Source: Balanoglossus misakiensis (lineage: Eukaryota; Hemichordata). Taken from it: a stretch of 64,000 bases of DNA. The stretch covers positions 20,460,001 to 20,524,000 of the forward strand of contig CM082576.2 of NCBI GenBank assembly GCA_040954595.2. Reading direction: 5' to 3'. Made by a program: the position numbers and the translations under genes. Under the pieces are notes generated by a model. The model made no database searches and was not told the DNA's origin. It saw only the letters and a program-made list of their open reading frames with translations. Below, piece by piece: positions 12,601 to 26,000 of the stretch. The first letter of the stretch is position 1. Every line of letters starts with the position of its first letter.

Positions 12601-15600
12601 TTTGCATAGTGGGCAGGAGCGGTATCGCTGTTGACCCCGTTTGGGTTTAGTGGTGGCCATAGCACGGTTTCTGGGACGATCATCTTCAGGCATGAAACGG
12701 TTCCGTGACGTGGCAGCTCGCATGATGGTCGCCTCCTCTGAGGATCTGATCTCGTCCAAAAGGGATGTTAGGGCCTGAGATATCTCTGGTTTGATCGAGG
12801 CGAGTGTACGTGTGCGGAGCTCAGTTCCGTAGCGTTGTTTGACCAACTTTGGAAGGTCTTTGTGGATCAGCTGAAGCCAACGAAGAATGATGTAGTTTTC
12901 TAATGACGGGGAGAGATCCTCATCCTCCGTGATTTTGTCTCCATGGTGAGTTATGTTACTATCCTTACGGAGGAGATTGTCCTCAACAAAGGCAGTTAAC
13001 CGCTGGAACAAGTCCTCTGGACGCTCGTCTGGTTCCAGACGGATGTCACAAAAATCCAGCAGATGGGCGCCAGTTAGCTGGAATCCATAATGGAGGCGAA
13101 TGGTTTGCCATATACAGTCAAGCGATGTAGATTTCTGCACAATGGTGTTGCGGGCAATTATGGGACAGAAATTGGCAATCTGACCCAACATGAGTTCCAA
13201 TGCGGATGCCTTCTGTTGTGCAGTACGGCGTTTGGGGGTCGGAATGAGTTCCCCATCGTCTGTGAATCCTCTATGGACGACAGACTTGGATCTTTTTCCC
13301 CATGTAGCGCCCTCATCCAGGAAGGGGGAGAAATTAGAGTCTAGAGATAAGGTGTAAATCAAGTTCTGGCGCCAGCTCTCAAATGATGTGATAGTTTCGG
13401 ACTTACTTAAGCACCACTGTTTAGGAGCTCGCTGTACACCCGCCATGTTGAATGCTTGGGTAGGTTTCCTCGACGAAATGTGACTTCAAGTTACGTATGT
13501 GTAACTCACTGGCTGTACACTTATGTGTGTAGAAGTCCTACTGTGACTGAGTGTTCAGTAACTGGAAATTACCGTATTGTCGCCAATGACGTGAGTAAAC
13601 GATCGACGCTGCCACCACGCCAACGTGGACACAACCACTGTGTTATCAGACACCAGCAAAGACTACAGCCAGACACGGAAGGTCGATAACAGGATCGGTT
13701 TTAATGCAAACGATCTTCACCGCTACTACAACATGGCGGACATACAAAACGAGAGAGAGCATAGGCACATGCAAAGCATTGTGGGTAGGGAGGTCAAAGG
13801 TAACACTGCAAATAACTAACACTGTCAAGTGGTGGCGCTGTGTGTGTAATTGCTGAGTGACATAACGCATTCTGTGATTGATGCAGTCACGTAACCACCA
13901 ATCGAACGATTGTTATAAGGAGAACTGCACGACCTTTAACCGCATTAGCATACCTGATTTTTAGGGCTCGATATTACCTCTGAGGACGCAATATTTAAGT
14001 TGAAGTTTTTTTATTTTATCATATTAGAGCAAGAAGACTTGTCTTTTATGTAAAAGAAATAGACCCTAATATACAGAGTGCATTTTGAAACGATAGGCAG
14101 TTCCGGCCCATAGCCTAATTCTTCATTTTTCTGTCATGCGTAGGAATTGATTAGTGCTAACAACCCATGTCAAAATGGCAGCACTTGCCAACCCTAACCT
14201 CGTGTGTGGCATTGACGTGCACCTGCCAAGGATGCTTTACTGGGAGCGCTGTGAAAATTGTCAGTCAGTTTCTTTTGTCAAATTAATCAATATGTGTGGG
14301 ACTGCTATACATGTATATAAAACAGAATACTGCGATGGAAAATTCTATAACTTAATGTTTCAGTGGATATATGACTTAAAGTTAGCAGTATGCAGTGAAT
14401 TCAACAGAAAGTGTAATTTCCTCTTGTGTGAGCTCTGTGCGACTGTGCCAATGAAAATCTCACCACAAACAAAAATGACAGGTATACACTGTATATTAGC
14501 AGCTTTGTCTCTGTAATAGCCATAGTGTTTTGAAGTTGAAAACTTGCAAAGTGTGCAGTTTTATTCACACTACAAAGGAAACATTGTTGAAACGGATTAT
14601 CTGTGTACATTGTCAAACTGTACACTTGTCGCGAGATTTATTCTCAATTATATTACTAGTATATCATGCTACCGTCTGCAACTCTGATTGGACGAGAGCT
14701 AAATCCAGCGATGCTAAAATACTCAATAATGCACTGCTGGCAGTGGTAAAACGGGCTTTCTGTTTGCCACATGGGTTTGTTCTTTAGGTTGTTGTATGTG
14801 TTTACACCCATCATGTTTATTGTAGAACCAGGGTCGATCAGTGAGGCAACTGCTGTTTGTTCTATCTGCACTGTTACTCGAGGCCTCCTGCCATTTGATT
14901 GTTGTACAGTGAAGCAGTATTCATCTCCCGAGCTGTCTTCCACTTTATGCACAGCTTTGACAGTTTTATCCTTGTCTACCCTATTTGCCTTGCCTTTTGA
15001 ATGGTAGCATTTGGCTAAATGGTTAGGTTTGCCACACTTCCTGCATGACTTGCCTTTAGCTGGACATACTGAGTCATGTGGTACCATTATTAAAATAGGG
15101 GCCAGTCATCAAAACGTAAGTGAGCCAAAAAACTACAGGTCAGATAAATTGTTTTCTCGTAAATTCAACATTAGAATCAAATTTGGCGTTGGAAACAAAC
15201 GGCGGGTCGCCAGTTCCTGGTCTGGAGGCTGGTAGAGTCACGTCTTGAAGACTGGCCCCTATTTTAATAATGGCATTGTCATGACCGGCCAACCTTTGAC
15301 CTCGGAGACCACAATGTAGAGCTATCGATCAGCTTTTCGCGTTTCAATCAAACATTGCAATCACGGGCTAAAATCACTAACTAGTTGATACCTTTTTCGG
15401 TGTTTCATCTAACCTTTGAAAGGAGTATAATAAAAATGAAATGACCGCACGTAATGTGCATTTCTTGTTCACGTGTGGGGACTATATGTGTGCGTAATGA
15501 TCCAAATGCAAGGGGTCGTGTGAACAGGCCTTAAATAATGAGTTTGCGTTAAATAATGAGTTTGCGTTAAATAATAAGTTGACAAACGGCGCGAGTGCAT

Positions 15601-17029
15601 TTTTTCATGGTTTAGAAATCACTTATTTATATATAATTCATTATATAATGTAAATCACTCATGATATATATATAATAGACTTGCACTTAAATTATTTATA
15701 AATCACTCATGATATATATATAATACACTTAAATTTTTTTTATTTATAAATAATTAATTATATATAAATAATTATGTACATCACTCATGATATATATATA
15801 ATAGACTGACACTGACATTGTTTATAAATAATTTATTATATATAAATAAAAGAGCATAAAATACATTTTATGTATATAATTGAATCGACTTGAAATTATT
15901 TATAAATAAATTGTCAGGACTTAAATGGTTTGCAAATCTATAATTACATACATATAAGTATGTTAAATAACGACTTTTGAACAAATAATTTAGCTAAATA
16001 ATAAGTTAACACATGGCACCCCATACAAACATTACGTCCAGTCCAAATATTCTGCCAATTTTACATCCAATGCATTCAAATAGTGGACTGCTTCGCTTTC
16101 ATCAAGTTTTCATGTGCATCGTATAAGTAGACTTTTGTTTTGTCCCGTCTTTTCACCGAATTTGCTCTTTTCCAAATCTCCGACACAGACTATGATCGTC
16201 ACATTCTTGTCTGTTGTTAGAACAGCACACTGCCATATGGCATTGACTGTATACAGTTTCTGTTACCAATATCTCTGGTTTGGCATTTTCCTGTCCTCAA
16301 TCTTTTGCCAGGGATTTTTGTGTCCCCAACCCGCGTGAGAATCCCACGTCTTTGAAGGTATGACTGTGACTATAAGATTCTATAAATCTCTGTTTATTTT
16401 CAGCACAAACATCATGTGCTGATTGCCCAGCTGGTAACCAATGTCCAAATGGTAACACTGTGATTTTATGCTCGGCTGGTTATTACAGTTCGGCCTTGGA
16501 CAAAGGATGTCTCGCTGTACCTCTTGCATAACAGGTAAACTTCTACCCACCAACCTTTATTTCCAACATCAAACATTAGGTCAGGTAATTTACTAACTGA
16601 AAAATAGGATGGGAACATTTTCCATTTCTGTATTTAAAATTTACTGATATAATATATGAATGAAAAAATGACAATTTTTCCAAATTTGAATAGACCTCTA
16701 TTTATGAAAATAATTAAAATTTGCGCCAATTTTTTACAGTGGTATTCAAAGGTTAACTTGGTGTGTATATTCTTTGTTTGATTTACAGATCAGCCGGTGC
16801 TGAACAGTGTACTATTTGTGAGCAAGGGTACGCCTGCACAGATCCCAGTGCATCGCAATTCAAGTGTACCAAGGGTTACGTGTCATTGGCTGGTGCAACA
16901 AACTGTACCAGATGTACAAATGGTAAGATTGTGGTACTTGTTCAGTTTGCTGTGTGATGAAACTGAGTGGTATGTGTGTATGCATGTATGTGTTTACAAC
17001 AGATTTTCAAGTCAGTGCGACTGGGGTTA

Positions 17030-17061
<32 letters not shown>

Positions 17062-20000
17062 TACAACAGATTATCAACTCAGTGCGAAATCTTGCGAGAC
17101 CCGGTTAGCCATGTGAGATCTCGCAGAGTCTTATGATATTCAGAAAATGGTTGATTAGAAATGACGTTTAATGTCCTCCAAAGAATTTTCTACATGCCCG
17201 TATACTTGTCTCAGAATTATGAAGTGAATCATCTCAAGTAATTTGTTATTTTAAATGACACTGTATCACAAATACTTCACTAAAAACCTCATTTTCTTTA
17301 ATCAGATGAAATAAATGAGGAGCCTGCACGCACATCCCGTCTTCTGTGCCCTGCTGGACAATCGTGTTCAGATCCAATGTAAGATCCGCTTGACTGTGGC
17401 AATGGTGAATATGCTATGGAAGGCGACGGCACATGCACGCCTTGTCCAGCAGGATCCAAGTGTCCAACCATGTCACCCGTAGTTGATTGTTCAACAGTTA
17501 CTGGTAAGTTGGGCTGCAAATTACTCTTATGACTTCCCTGTGTTATAGCATGACATACACAGAAAATTAAACTGTTATGCTCATTGGAGTTGATATTGTG
17601 ATGCACTTTGAAAAACACAATGATTCCACTGAAGAGGTATTGTACAGTAACACCTGTGATTACGGACATCTCTCTAATAAGGGATCGTTGGACCAAACCA
17701 ATCGTTCTTTGAATTTTTTCTGTGATAGGTTCATACTCGCTAGGTTCGGCCAAGTCCTTCTGGTTATGAATGCACAACTACAAATGTCACACAGTGCGCT
17801 ACAGGGAAGTAAAGTGTTGAAGGAGGTAAGTCTTGAAATCTCTTTTCTTCTGGTCTCGATTTGAACATGGTTCCACAAGTTGTTTACATCACTTGTAGTT
17901 TTACATATTTTTTTAGTTCAACAGCTATGCTATACATGGTGTCCTGAGAAGTCGACCAGTATGAGAAGTCGGTATCGGCCAGTACGAGAAGTCGGCCTGT
18001 GGGAGAGAACCCTGGTACTTTGTGTTATATATAACTGTTTCACTACGAAATGTTTCCTTGATGTACAGGAGCTGAGATATTTGTACAAATAGCCGATGAA
18101 TTTTAAAACTGTCTGTTCACTTTTCATGTACGTCACCGGGGTACGTCAACATCAGTCACCTGCACTTCTTGAGCTGCGCCAGTAGTCTGTTCCTTGTCAC
18201 GTTTGTTTGTTTGTTTGTTTGGTGTTGTCTCAGAAAGTATGAATATACACATACATCTTCTATGTATTTTAGTAGGCTTTGAAACAACTCCCTTTAATCA
18301 GAAATGTCACAGGAATTTGGCGAACAACCTAAGCTCCTTACGCGGATATGGGGATGGGGAACTGGTACGGATGCCAGACGCCATTATTTGAAATGACGCC
18401 ATTGTGTTGTCAAGAATTTGGGAAATCCGTCCAAATGAAAATATTTAGTGCAATTATATTTTATTAAGTGTTGTTATAAGTAATCTGGGTCATCACTGCA
18501 CTATTCGGGTACAAGTTCAACAACTGGCCGACTTCTCATGTATTCCTATACATTAGTGAAAATTGGGGAAACTGGTGTTTTCAGACAACTTATGAAGTCC
18601 CTTTCGCAATATTAACTCTAAAACAGCGGGTGATATTCCTTTTAAAATTTAACCAAATAAGCATACTTGAACTCTGTCATATCGGCAAAACACTCACTAC
18701 ACAAGCTGCTGTTATTCTACAGACATGACATGTGCTGATTGCGGCGTAGGTAACTACTGTCCAGATGGGTCAGACAGCCCCATTCCTTGTCCATCAAGTT
18801 ATTATGCTGACACAGCCACAGAAGTATCCTGTACCCCTTGCGATCCAGGCTGTCAGTGTGCAGCAACATCACCCACTTGCCTGCACATCAAGAACCTACT
18901 CTCTGGGACCATCAACAACATGTACTCCCCTTCTACCAGGTTTGTAGTCGTCTTAGTCGTAAAAACATATTTAAGGTGTTGGGCACCTCGAAATAAAGGG
19001 TCGTCTGATCATGTTAAAATTAATACTGATGATACTATGACTTCTAAACATTTAATCTATGGAATAAAAATTGGGGGTCAACCATCTAGAGTTTTGAAAA
19101 AGCGCCCTTTATCTAGCACCTCTTTCAGATTTTGCCAGGCTCGTAGATTTTTGTAAAATGGCCTCAAAAATAAGAATTTTGGAAGGTTTGTCATATTTTT
19201 TCACCATTGTAGAATCTAAATGTTCTGAATTATTTTATTTTTAGCAATTTTGAGATTGCTTCATGTTCAGTATGATAATCGCATGTCAATACAACTGTTA
19301 CATTAAAGGAAAAGTTCAAATCCGCCTAAAACCACATTGCATTGGTACCTAGTTAAGTTGTCCTCACTTCTGACGCAAAATTTTGATGTGCAATGCACGT
19401 GTCTGTGAAATTGACGAATAAAAAAATTGTATACCAGTGCAAAATTAAAAACTCCCTGTGCAGCCTTCTTGGCAACTGCATGCTGGGAAAAGTACTCGGA
19501 TGATGACGAAAAAGTTTCGGGGTTCCGGGTAGTGCTACCCCGGAATACAATGTTGGGTGCAGACTCCAACTATGGAAAAGAGATGCAGAATGTCATGTGA
19601 TATAGTAGTGAAAACAAATACACGTTGGTTCACGTATTTCAGCTCTCAGCAATCAGGGTGCATTAAAAGGCCTTGATTGGTGTGATATTCACAATTGATG
19701 ATTATAAATACTTACAGTTGTATACTGTTTTATTTTGTAAATATTGTGTACATTTGCAGCAATGAATCCGTGCGAACACAAACCTTAACCCATGCCGGAA
19801 TGCTGGTACTTGCCAAGCAATCCAGGGATCTTGTACAGGCGTCACATGTCTATGTGCTGGCTGCTACCTGGGCTTCACATGTGAAACACGTGAGTACAGT
19901 ACTTTGTCATTTATTAAAAAATCTAAGTGCTGAGGTACATTGTAGTAATAATAGCAGGTGTAGTCATTATCATCATCATCATCATCTTTAAGTCAGTCAT

Positions 20001-23000
20001 ATGATCGGTAATAAAAACAGTAAAATCACCAGTATAAAAACATAACAGAGAAATAATGAACGTGTACTGGTGTTACCATAGGTAACTGTTGTATAAAATT
20101 TTGAATTCCTGTCTTCCAGTTCCTAATCCATGCTTCACTAGTCCTTGTCTCAATGGAGGTACCTGCCAACAACAGGCAAATTCTTGTACTGCCACCATTG
20201 GCATGTGCACAGAGTGTTACTAGGGAAACAGGTGTGAGACAAGTAAGTTTGAATCTATAGCAGTTAATAATGATAATTATCATTTTTTTTTATTATGATT
20301 TAAACTTCACTGATGTTGTACAAACACAAAAATAGAAATAATAATAATAATAATAATAATTTATTTGTATAGCGTCAGTATCCACAAAAAATGTGATCAA
20401 TGACGCTTAAAGCAAAAGTACAATACAACACAACAAATGGCTAAAAAACAGATTTAAAAAGTAAAGTTTTAACATTTGATTTAAAAACAGATAAGTCTGG
20501 TGCCTGGCGAATGGTGAGTGGAAGATTATTCCAAAGAATTGGAGCAGCAACAGTAAAAGCACGATCACCATAACTCTTGGTGCGTGATCGAACAGGGCAG
20601 AGTTTGAACTGATCAGCTGACCTCAAATTGCGACACGGAACATATAGATTAGTCATGCTAGAAAGATAGATTGGACCAAGTTTATGAATGGATTTAAAAA
20701 TGAGAACTAACATCTTAAAAACAATACGCTCTGTAACAGGTAGCCAGTGCAACTGATACAAAATTGGAGTGATGTGACAGGTGATTTTTGAACGAGTAAC
20801 AATTAGAAAGGGACAGCAGCTTAGCTCTATTCCTTTTCCAAAGTGTTTGTTCTTTTAAACTACCTGTTTTTTATTTATTCTGATTATGCTAATATGCTAA
20901 TTTGTCGGTTTGTCACATCACAATTTTTGTAGGAAACTCACCCCTGGGAATTTTTTTCAGCCACTGACATACATTCATAATCACATGACATTGATGATCA
21001 TGGAAAATTTGACCCTTTTCCTTGTAGGACTCAACCAGTGTCCACCAAATCCGTGCCAGAATGGTGGCTTCTGTCAACCGGCTCGAAATTCCTGCTTTGA
21101 TCTCACCTGCATATGTACTGGTTGCTACAAAGGTGATAGGTGTGAGATATGTAAGTATACAGCGCAGTCTCTTTTACCTTTTGTCTCTGATGCATTCAAA
21201 TACTGCATGTTTCCTGAGCATAGGTGTAGCCATCACCACAGCAGAGCTTGGAGCGTTCTTGACATCGAATGCAAGATTACACTCTTCCCAATCAAAATCA
21301 CTTTCGTAGCGCATAATGTCTTGATTGTCTTAGTTCAAGAAACATTATGCGCGACTGGCCAATTTTACAGCCTTTTGTCAACACACATCCACTATGGAAA
21401 TTCTCACTCCAGGCCAGATAGTGTAAATTTACATATGAGTCTACAGGTATGCTTGAAGTCAAGTCAAGCATTTGCAAGGAACCCTCCTCCAGTACACAGG
21501 TCTTTGATTTCATGAAGGGAAGCCCTTGCCTCACAGTCACTGCCACATGATCTATGGAGGTGTGAACAACTTGATACCAGCCTAATATAAGTTGTAGGCA
21601 CAATCACTCCACACACCCTTGCCATAATTCTGCAAGGTTTTTGCCATATCTGTACTGTAGAATGAGTAGCAAGGAATAAAATGGCGTCCTTTCTTAATTT
21701 CCAGTGCAAAACCCCTGTGATCCCAACCCATGTATGAATGGTGGATTTTGCCAGCAAACATCGTGCAATTTCTATTCATGCCAGTGTGTGAACTCTTACA
21801 CAGGTGACATCTGTCAAACCATAGACCCTAGAGAAAGAAGGACGAGCAACTGCGGCAAAGATCAAAGGGTTTGGGGATTATCTGTATGATGATGTTCTTT
21901 TGCATATAATTAACACCCAGGACAGTTGGACAATGACTTCCTTACTTCGGCACGTGTCGACCCCACCAGTGATGCGAAAACTTGCCACCAAACTGACACT
22001 CCTGCATTTCAGCAGCCACTGCGTTTTTTTCTAAAATTCTAAAAGTATTACGATGTCTGTGCTAATTATTATGGTCGTCTGTCGGATGAACGGTCATTTC
22101 TAGTGCCACAAGCTTCATTTAAAAATTGTAAACAAATCATCCATGCCAAATTCCTGTTTAACTTGTGCAGATGTGTTCCATAAATGATTGCTGCGTTCAA
22201 CCACGTTGCAGTTTTCTCGTCTTCTGCGAGATGTTCTAAGGTGTTTGTGATAACTTCACGCAAAACGCGAGACTTTGCGTTAGTTTATACACAGTTTATT
22301 TGCAAATTGGATTATTGGGATTTACCTGGAAATAATGTATGCAAAAGAACATCATTTCAAGAAAAAACTGGAGTTGCGCGTCCTTCTTGCATGTCCGACT
22401 GGGCACTCATATTTCTTGGTAACGCTGACACTTTTCGTAATAATTTTATGTTTGCGTGAAGCATTGAAACAAAAATTGTGGTTTAGGGGCATTTTATTTC
22501 GCAGTGCGTGAACAATAAAACAGATTTCACGAAAACAATTTATAAACAAACTGGCTGGATTTTCATGTGTGCGCTATTGCCGCCAGGCAACCCTCGGTAC
22601 GGTTAGCTCACAGCCTTGTGAAATACCCGGACTGTTAGACAAAAGATGCTTGTTTTGGACGCTGTCAGACTCAGAGGTGCCAAATTCCTGTTTAACTTGT
22701 GCAGATGTGTTCCATAAATGATTGCTGCGTTCAACCACGTTGCAGTTTTCTCGTCTTCTGCGAGATGTTCTAAGGTGTTTGTGATAACTTCACGCAAAAC
22801 GCGAGACTTTGCGTTAGTTTATACACAGTTTATTTGCAAATTGGATTATTGGGATTTACCTGGAAATAATGTATGCAAAAGAACATCATTTCAAGAAAAA
22901 ACTGGAGTTGCGCGTCCTTCTTTCTCTAGGGTCCATGGTCAAACAAGTGAGTATATACTTTCAAGACACCCTGCAAACAAACAAGCAATCTTTATTCCGT

Positions 23001-26000
23001 AGATCTTTAAGCATATTTATGCATTGTATATTTTGATGTGAAACTTCAAATTTTATTGGTCTTGTTGCCAAACTTCTGAAGAAATGAGGATATTGTTTTG
23101 AAGGGTATTTTATCAGTAGATAACAAATACCATGGCCCTCCATGCAAATACCCACATGGTAAATTAAAACTGTTACAGGTGTATTTGATTTAAGCAATAA
23201 AACACCCCCAGCCATGGTATACCACGAGATTTTGACCAGTTCACGACATATACGCACGAGCGATAGCGAGTGCGTATATGGAGTTGAACTGGTCAAAATC
23301 GAGTGGTATACCATGGCTGGGGTTGTTTTATTGCTATTATATTATGCAAGTATATTGAAACTTTGCATAAAACATTTTAAAAAGGCATTTTCTTTGACTA
23401 TGATATATGACTGTGGTATATGGCTAATATATCCTGGTCACGTGTCGTGTCTCGACCAATCAAATAGCGTGATTTACACCTTCAATATACTGGTATAATA
23501 TAATTCCACATATGGATTACATGTGGGATAATATTGGGTGCTGGCAGTTTCAGTAAATGAACTGCTCTTAAAAGTTGGGTGTCAGGGCACCCTTGACTTC
23601 TTATTGTTCAGTTATACATTTAGGAGGCTCAGTTATAGGAGAACCCGATAGAACCACAGCTGTAGGAATTAGGGAAATGGTCATACCCTAAAAAACTTAT
23701 GTCACTACTATTTTTTTTTCATGCCATTGAAACAGAACAAACTCCATGTAGGCCAAGTCCATGCCTGAACAATGGGCGGTGTACTCAGCTGTCTTGTACA
23801 ACTTATGAGTGTACTTGTCCAGGATGTTTCACCGGCACACACTGCAGCCAGTGTAAAACTCATTAAAACAAACATTTGTCATGCAGGAACTAACATTTAC
23901 AATCATGTCTCAATACATTGTCTGTTGGTCATACTTTATATTTTCATCTTCAGCATCACACCTTGGTCCTTGGGAATCGGTCACCTCAAAAATGATGTAC
24001 AGCTGAAAGAAAACATGTTTATTTGAAGAAAAAACTGTTGATCGTTCATGAAAATTTTCCCTACACAAGATACATATACAGAGATTTTCATAGCCCCATA
24101 AGTGCGTCCCAGAATGAGCAAGTTGTTTTTGGAAGTGAAGTTCCGTTCAGTATTTACAGTAATGGTAATGATGATGTTTTCATCAAACAGATTTTGAAAG
24201 TAAATATTGCTGAGATAACATTAGGTTGCACTTTTTATTGCAGTCCAAGATCCAGGCCAGCGAAACAGCTGTCTCAACGGGGCTGTATGTAATGCAGTGG
24301 CCAACTCCTGCACGGCATATACCTGTGCCTGTACTGGTTGCTATGAGGGTAACCGTTGTGAAATATGTAAGTTTCTGACGTACCGTAAATGACAATCTTT
24401 TGGGCACTTTCTCTTCATGGCAATTGAATTGTGTGGTAACTTCTCATTTCTAAAATTTCCCCAAGAGAAAAGAAAGGAAAAGGAAACAGAAATTTCATTT
24501 GTATGTCCGTGCAATTTAGGATAGGCACGAACTTGTGAGGAAGTGTACGAAGTTGGATGTTTTCATCACTCAAATATACAAGAGTTGCCTCTTGAAGACT
24601 AGTGTCTGTAGAGATAATTGTGCATGTGAGGTAATCTCTCCTAAGGTGGTGCACACCTCTTAGTATTAAGTAAAAGAGACGTCCTTAATTATCCTTACTA
24701 TTTGGCTTGAAAAATCAATCTTACTAGGTGTTCTGATTAGAGAGGTGTCCATAAAGTCAGGTTTTACTGTATTACCCAAAATAGAGACATTGTCCCTTCA
24801 TCATATACTTAATGCGTGTTCTGGGTATGGTTCCAGTATAATGCTTGTGTCAAAGGATTTTGTTGTGGTGCAGGAATCATCTTTGGTTGAGGTGTAGCCA
24901 TCTGCATTTCATGTGTTTTAAACTATTTTTTTTTCTGATTGTCATTAACCCATGTGATCAGAATCCGTGTCAAAATGGAGGCTATTGTTCCAAAACACCA
25001 AATTCTTATACTGACTACACCTGTTACTGCCAGTAGTGTTGGACTGGGGCCATCTGTGCCGTAGGTGTGTCGAATTACTGTTTTATGACACAGCGTGGTA
25101 TATAAACCCTCATTTTTGGTATTCTCAATGTGATAGATGGACCCATACACCAATAAATGGGGTGGAAGCATTACTAAGTTTCATCCTTTCAAAATTTGCT
25201 GATGTAGGGTCAAAATTGAGTGTGAGGTGCATGTTAAAAAGGAAAGCCTTCTGTATCATGTTGATGGCACATTTTTTTAATTTTTCAAGATTCTTACAGA
25301 AAAATCCTAGCAATAGCATCATTATGTTATTTTAAATGTAAAGGTTTGAAACAAGGAATGAAGACATTGCTCACATATTTAAACGAAATGAACATCACAA
25401 GTACATGTACAAGTTTTTGACAAGCAGGTAATTGATACTTTCATTTTTGTTTTGGCAGCCATTGATCAGTTATACCCTATGCCTTGTCAAAATGGTGGCA
25501 CATGCGTTGCGTGAGACGGCTGTTTCCTGTTTGACTGTATGTGTACCGAATGCTTCACTGGTGCCACATGTACAATGCGTAAGTACTAACCAATATTATT
25601 TTATTCAATGCAAAACACTTGTTATATATTATATAATATAAGTACGGTACACATATTAAAGCCCTGGTAACTCAAACTTTGGGCTAGCTTAATGTTATCA
25701 CTATTTTTGTTTTCGGTTGCAACTGTGGTTTCTTGTCACACTCTAAAGGATTTCACAGCATTTGGTTTTTCAAAACAGCCCTTTGGTTGTTGTCATGTAT
25801 ACATGTACATGACTGTGGAGTGTAGTTTGTAGATTCTGTAATTTTGACAATATCTTGACTGCACATCCCACAGCTGTCAACCAGTGTCAACCCATCCAGT
25901 GTCGGAATGGTGGAAACTGTGTGCTGACGCCCAATTGGTGTACTGAATTCACATGCTCCTGTACAAGCTGTTACTCCGGCGATTTATGTCAGACATGTGA

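Larger units (their letters stand above)
8156..13837 (-). mobile_element. Ty3/Gypsy-type LTR retrotransposon, complete, private to unit 1
   Basis: Two 220-bp direct repeats that look identical bound a 5682-bp insertion in the exon 9-exon 10 intron, antisense to the host gene. Comparison with the empty site in unit 2 (28700-28706) gives exact ends and a duplicated target of only 3 bp (CTG at 8153-8155 and 13838-13840). Internal parts in element order are a primer-binding site starting TGG, a single Gag-Pol frame and a purine-rich tract before the 3' LTR. The domain order protease, RT, RNase H, integrase is that of the Ty3/Gypsy group (Metaviridae), and also of BEL/Pao, so the group call rests on the RT and integrase style. 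Identical LTRs and an open frame indicate a recent insertion. Confidence 0.92.
1..20548 (+). repeat. Tandem unit 1 (about 14.9 kb basic unit plus a 5.7-kb LTR element)
   Basis: Position 1 corresponds to 20549, 35454 and 53341, and the sequence then runs nearly identically in each. Unit 1 is longer because of the private LTR retrotransposon at 8156-13837. It lacks 41 bp present near 33405-33445 in unit 2, between copies of a GGCCGACTTCTCAT direct repeat. The window start falls inside the LINE fragment and is not a biological boundary. In a head-to-tail array the true duplication breakpoints cannot be read from internal copies. Confidence 0.95.

Noticed and set aside
8556-13446. Plus-strand open frames inside the LTR element
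   Set aside because: They are shadows of the minus-strand Gag-Pol frame and show no domains of their own.
8156-13837. BEL/Pao or endogenous retrovirus assignment
   Set aside because: There is no envelope-like frame after integrase. The RT and integrase style is closer to Ty3/Gypsy, though this needs a phylogeny.
15653-15805. CRISPR-like array from three spaced ATCACTCATGATATAT repeats
   Set aside because: The spacing is irregular, the spacers are themselves AT-rich repeats, and the DNA is eukaryotic.
480-20242. Naming the gene Notch or fibropellin from the EGF repeats
   Set aside because: The 8-Cys modules and GCC2/GCC3 exons do not match Notch architecture, and no diagnostic domain is present.
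20337-20835. LINE fragment as the breakpoint of unit duplication
   Set aside because: In a head-to-tail array the breakpoint cannot be located from internal copies. The window simply starts inside this fragment.
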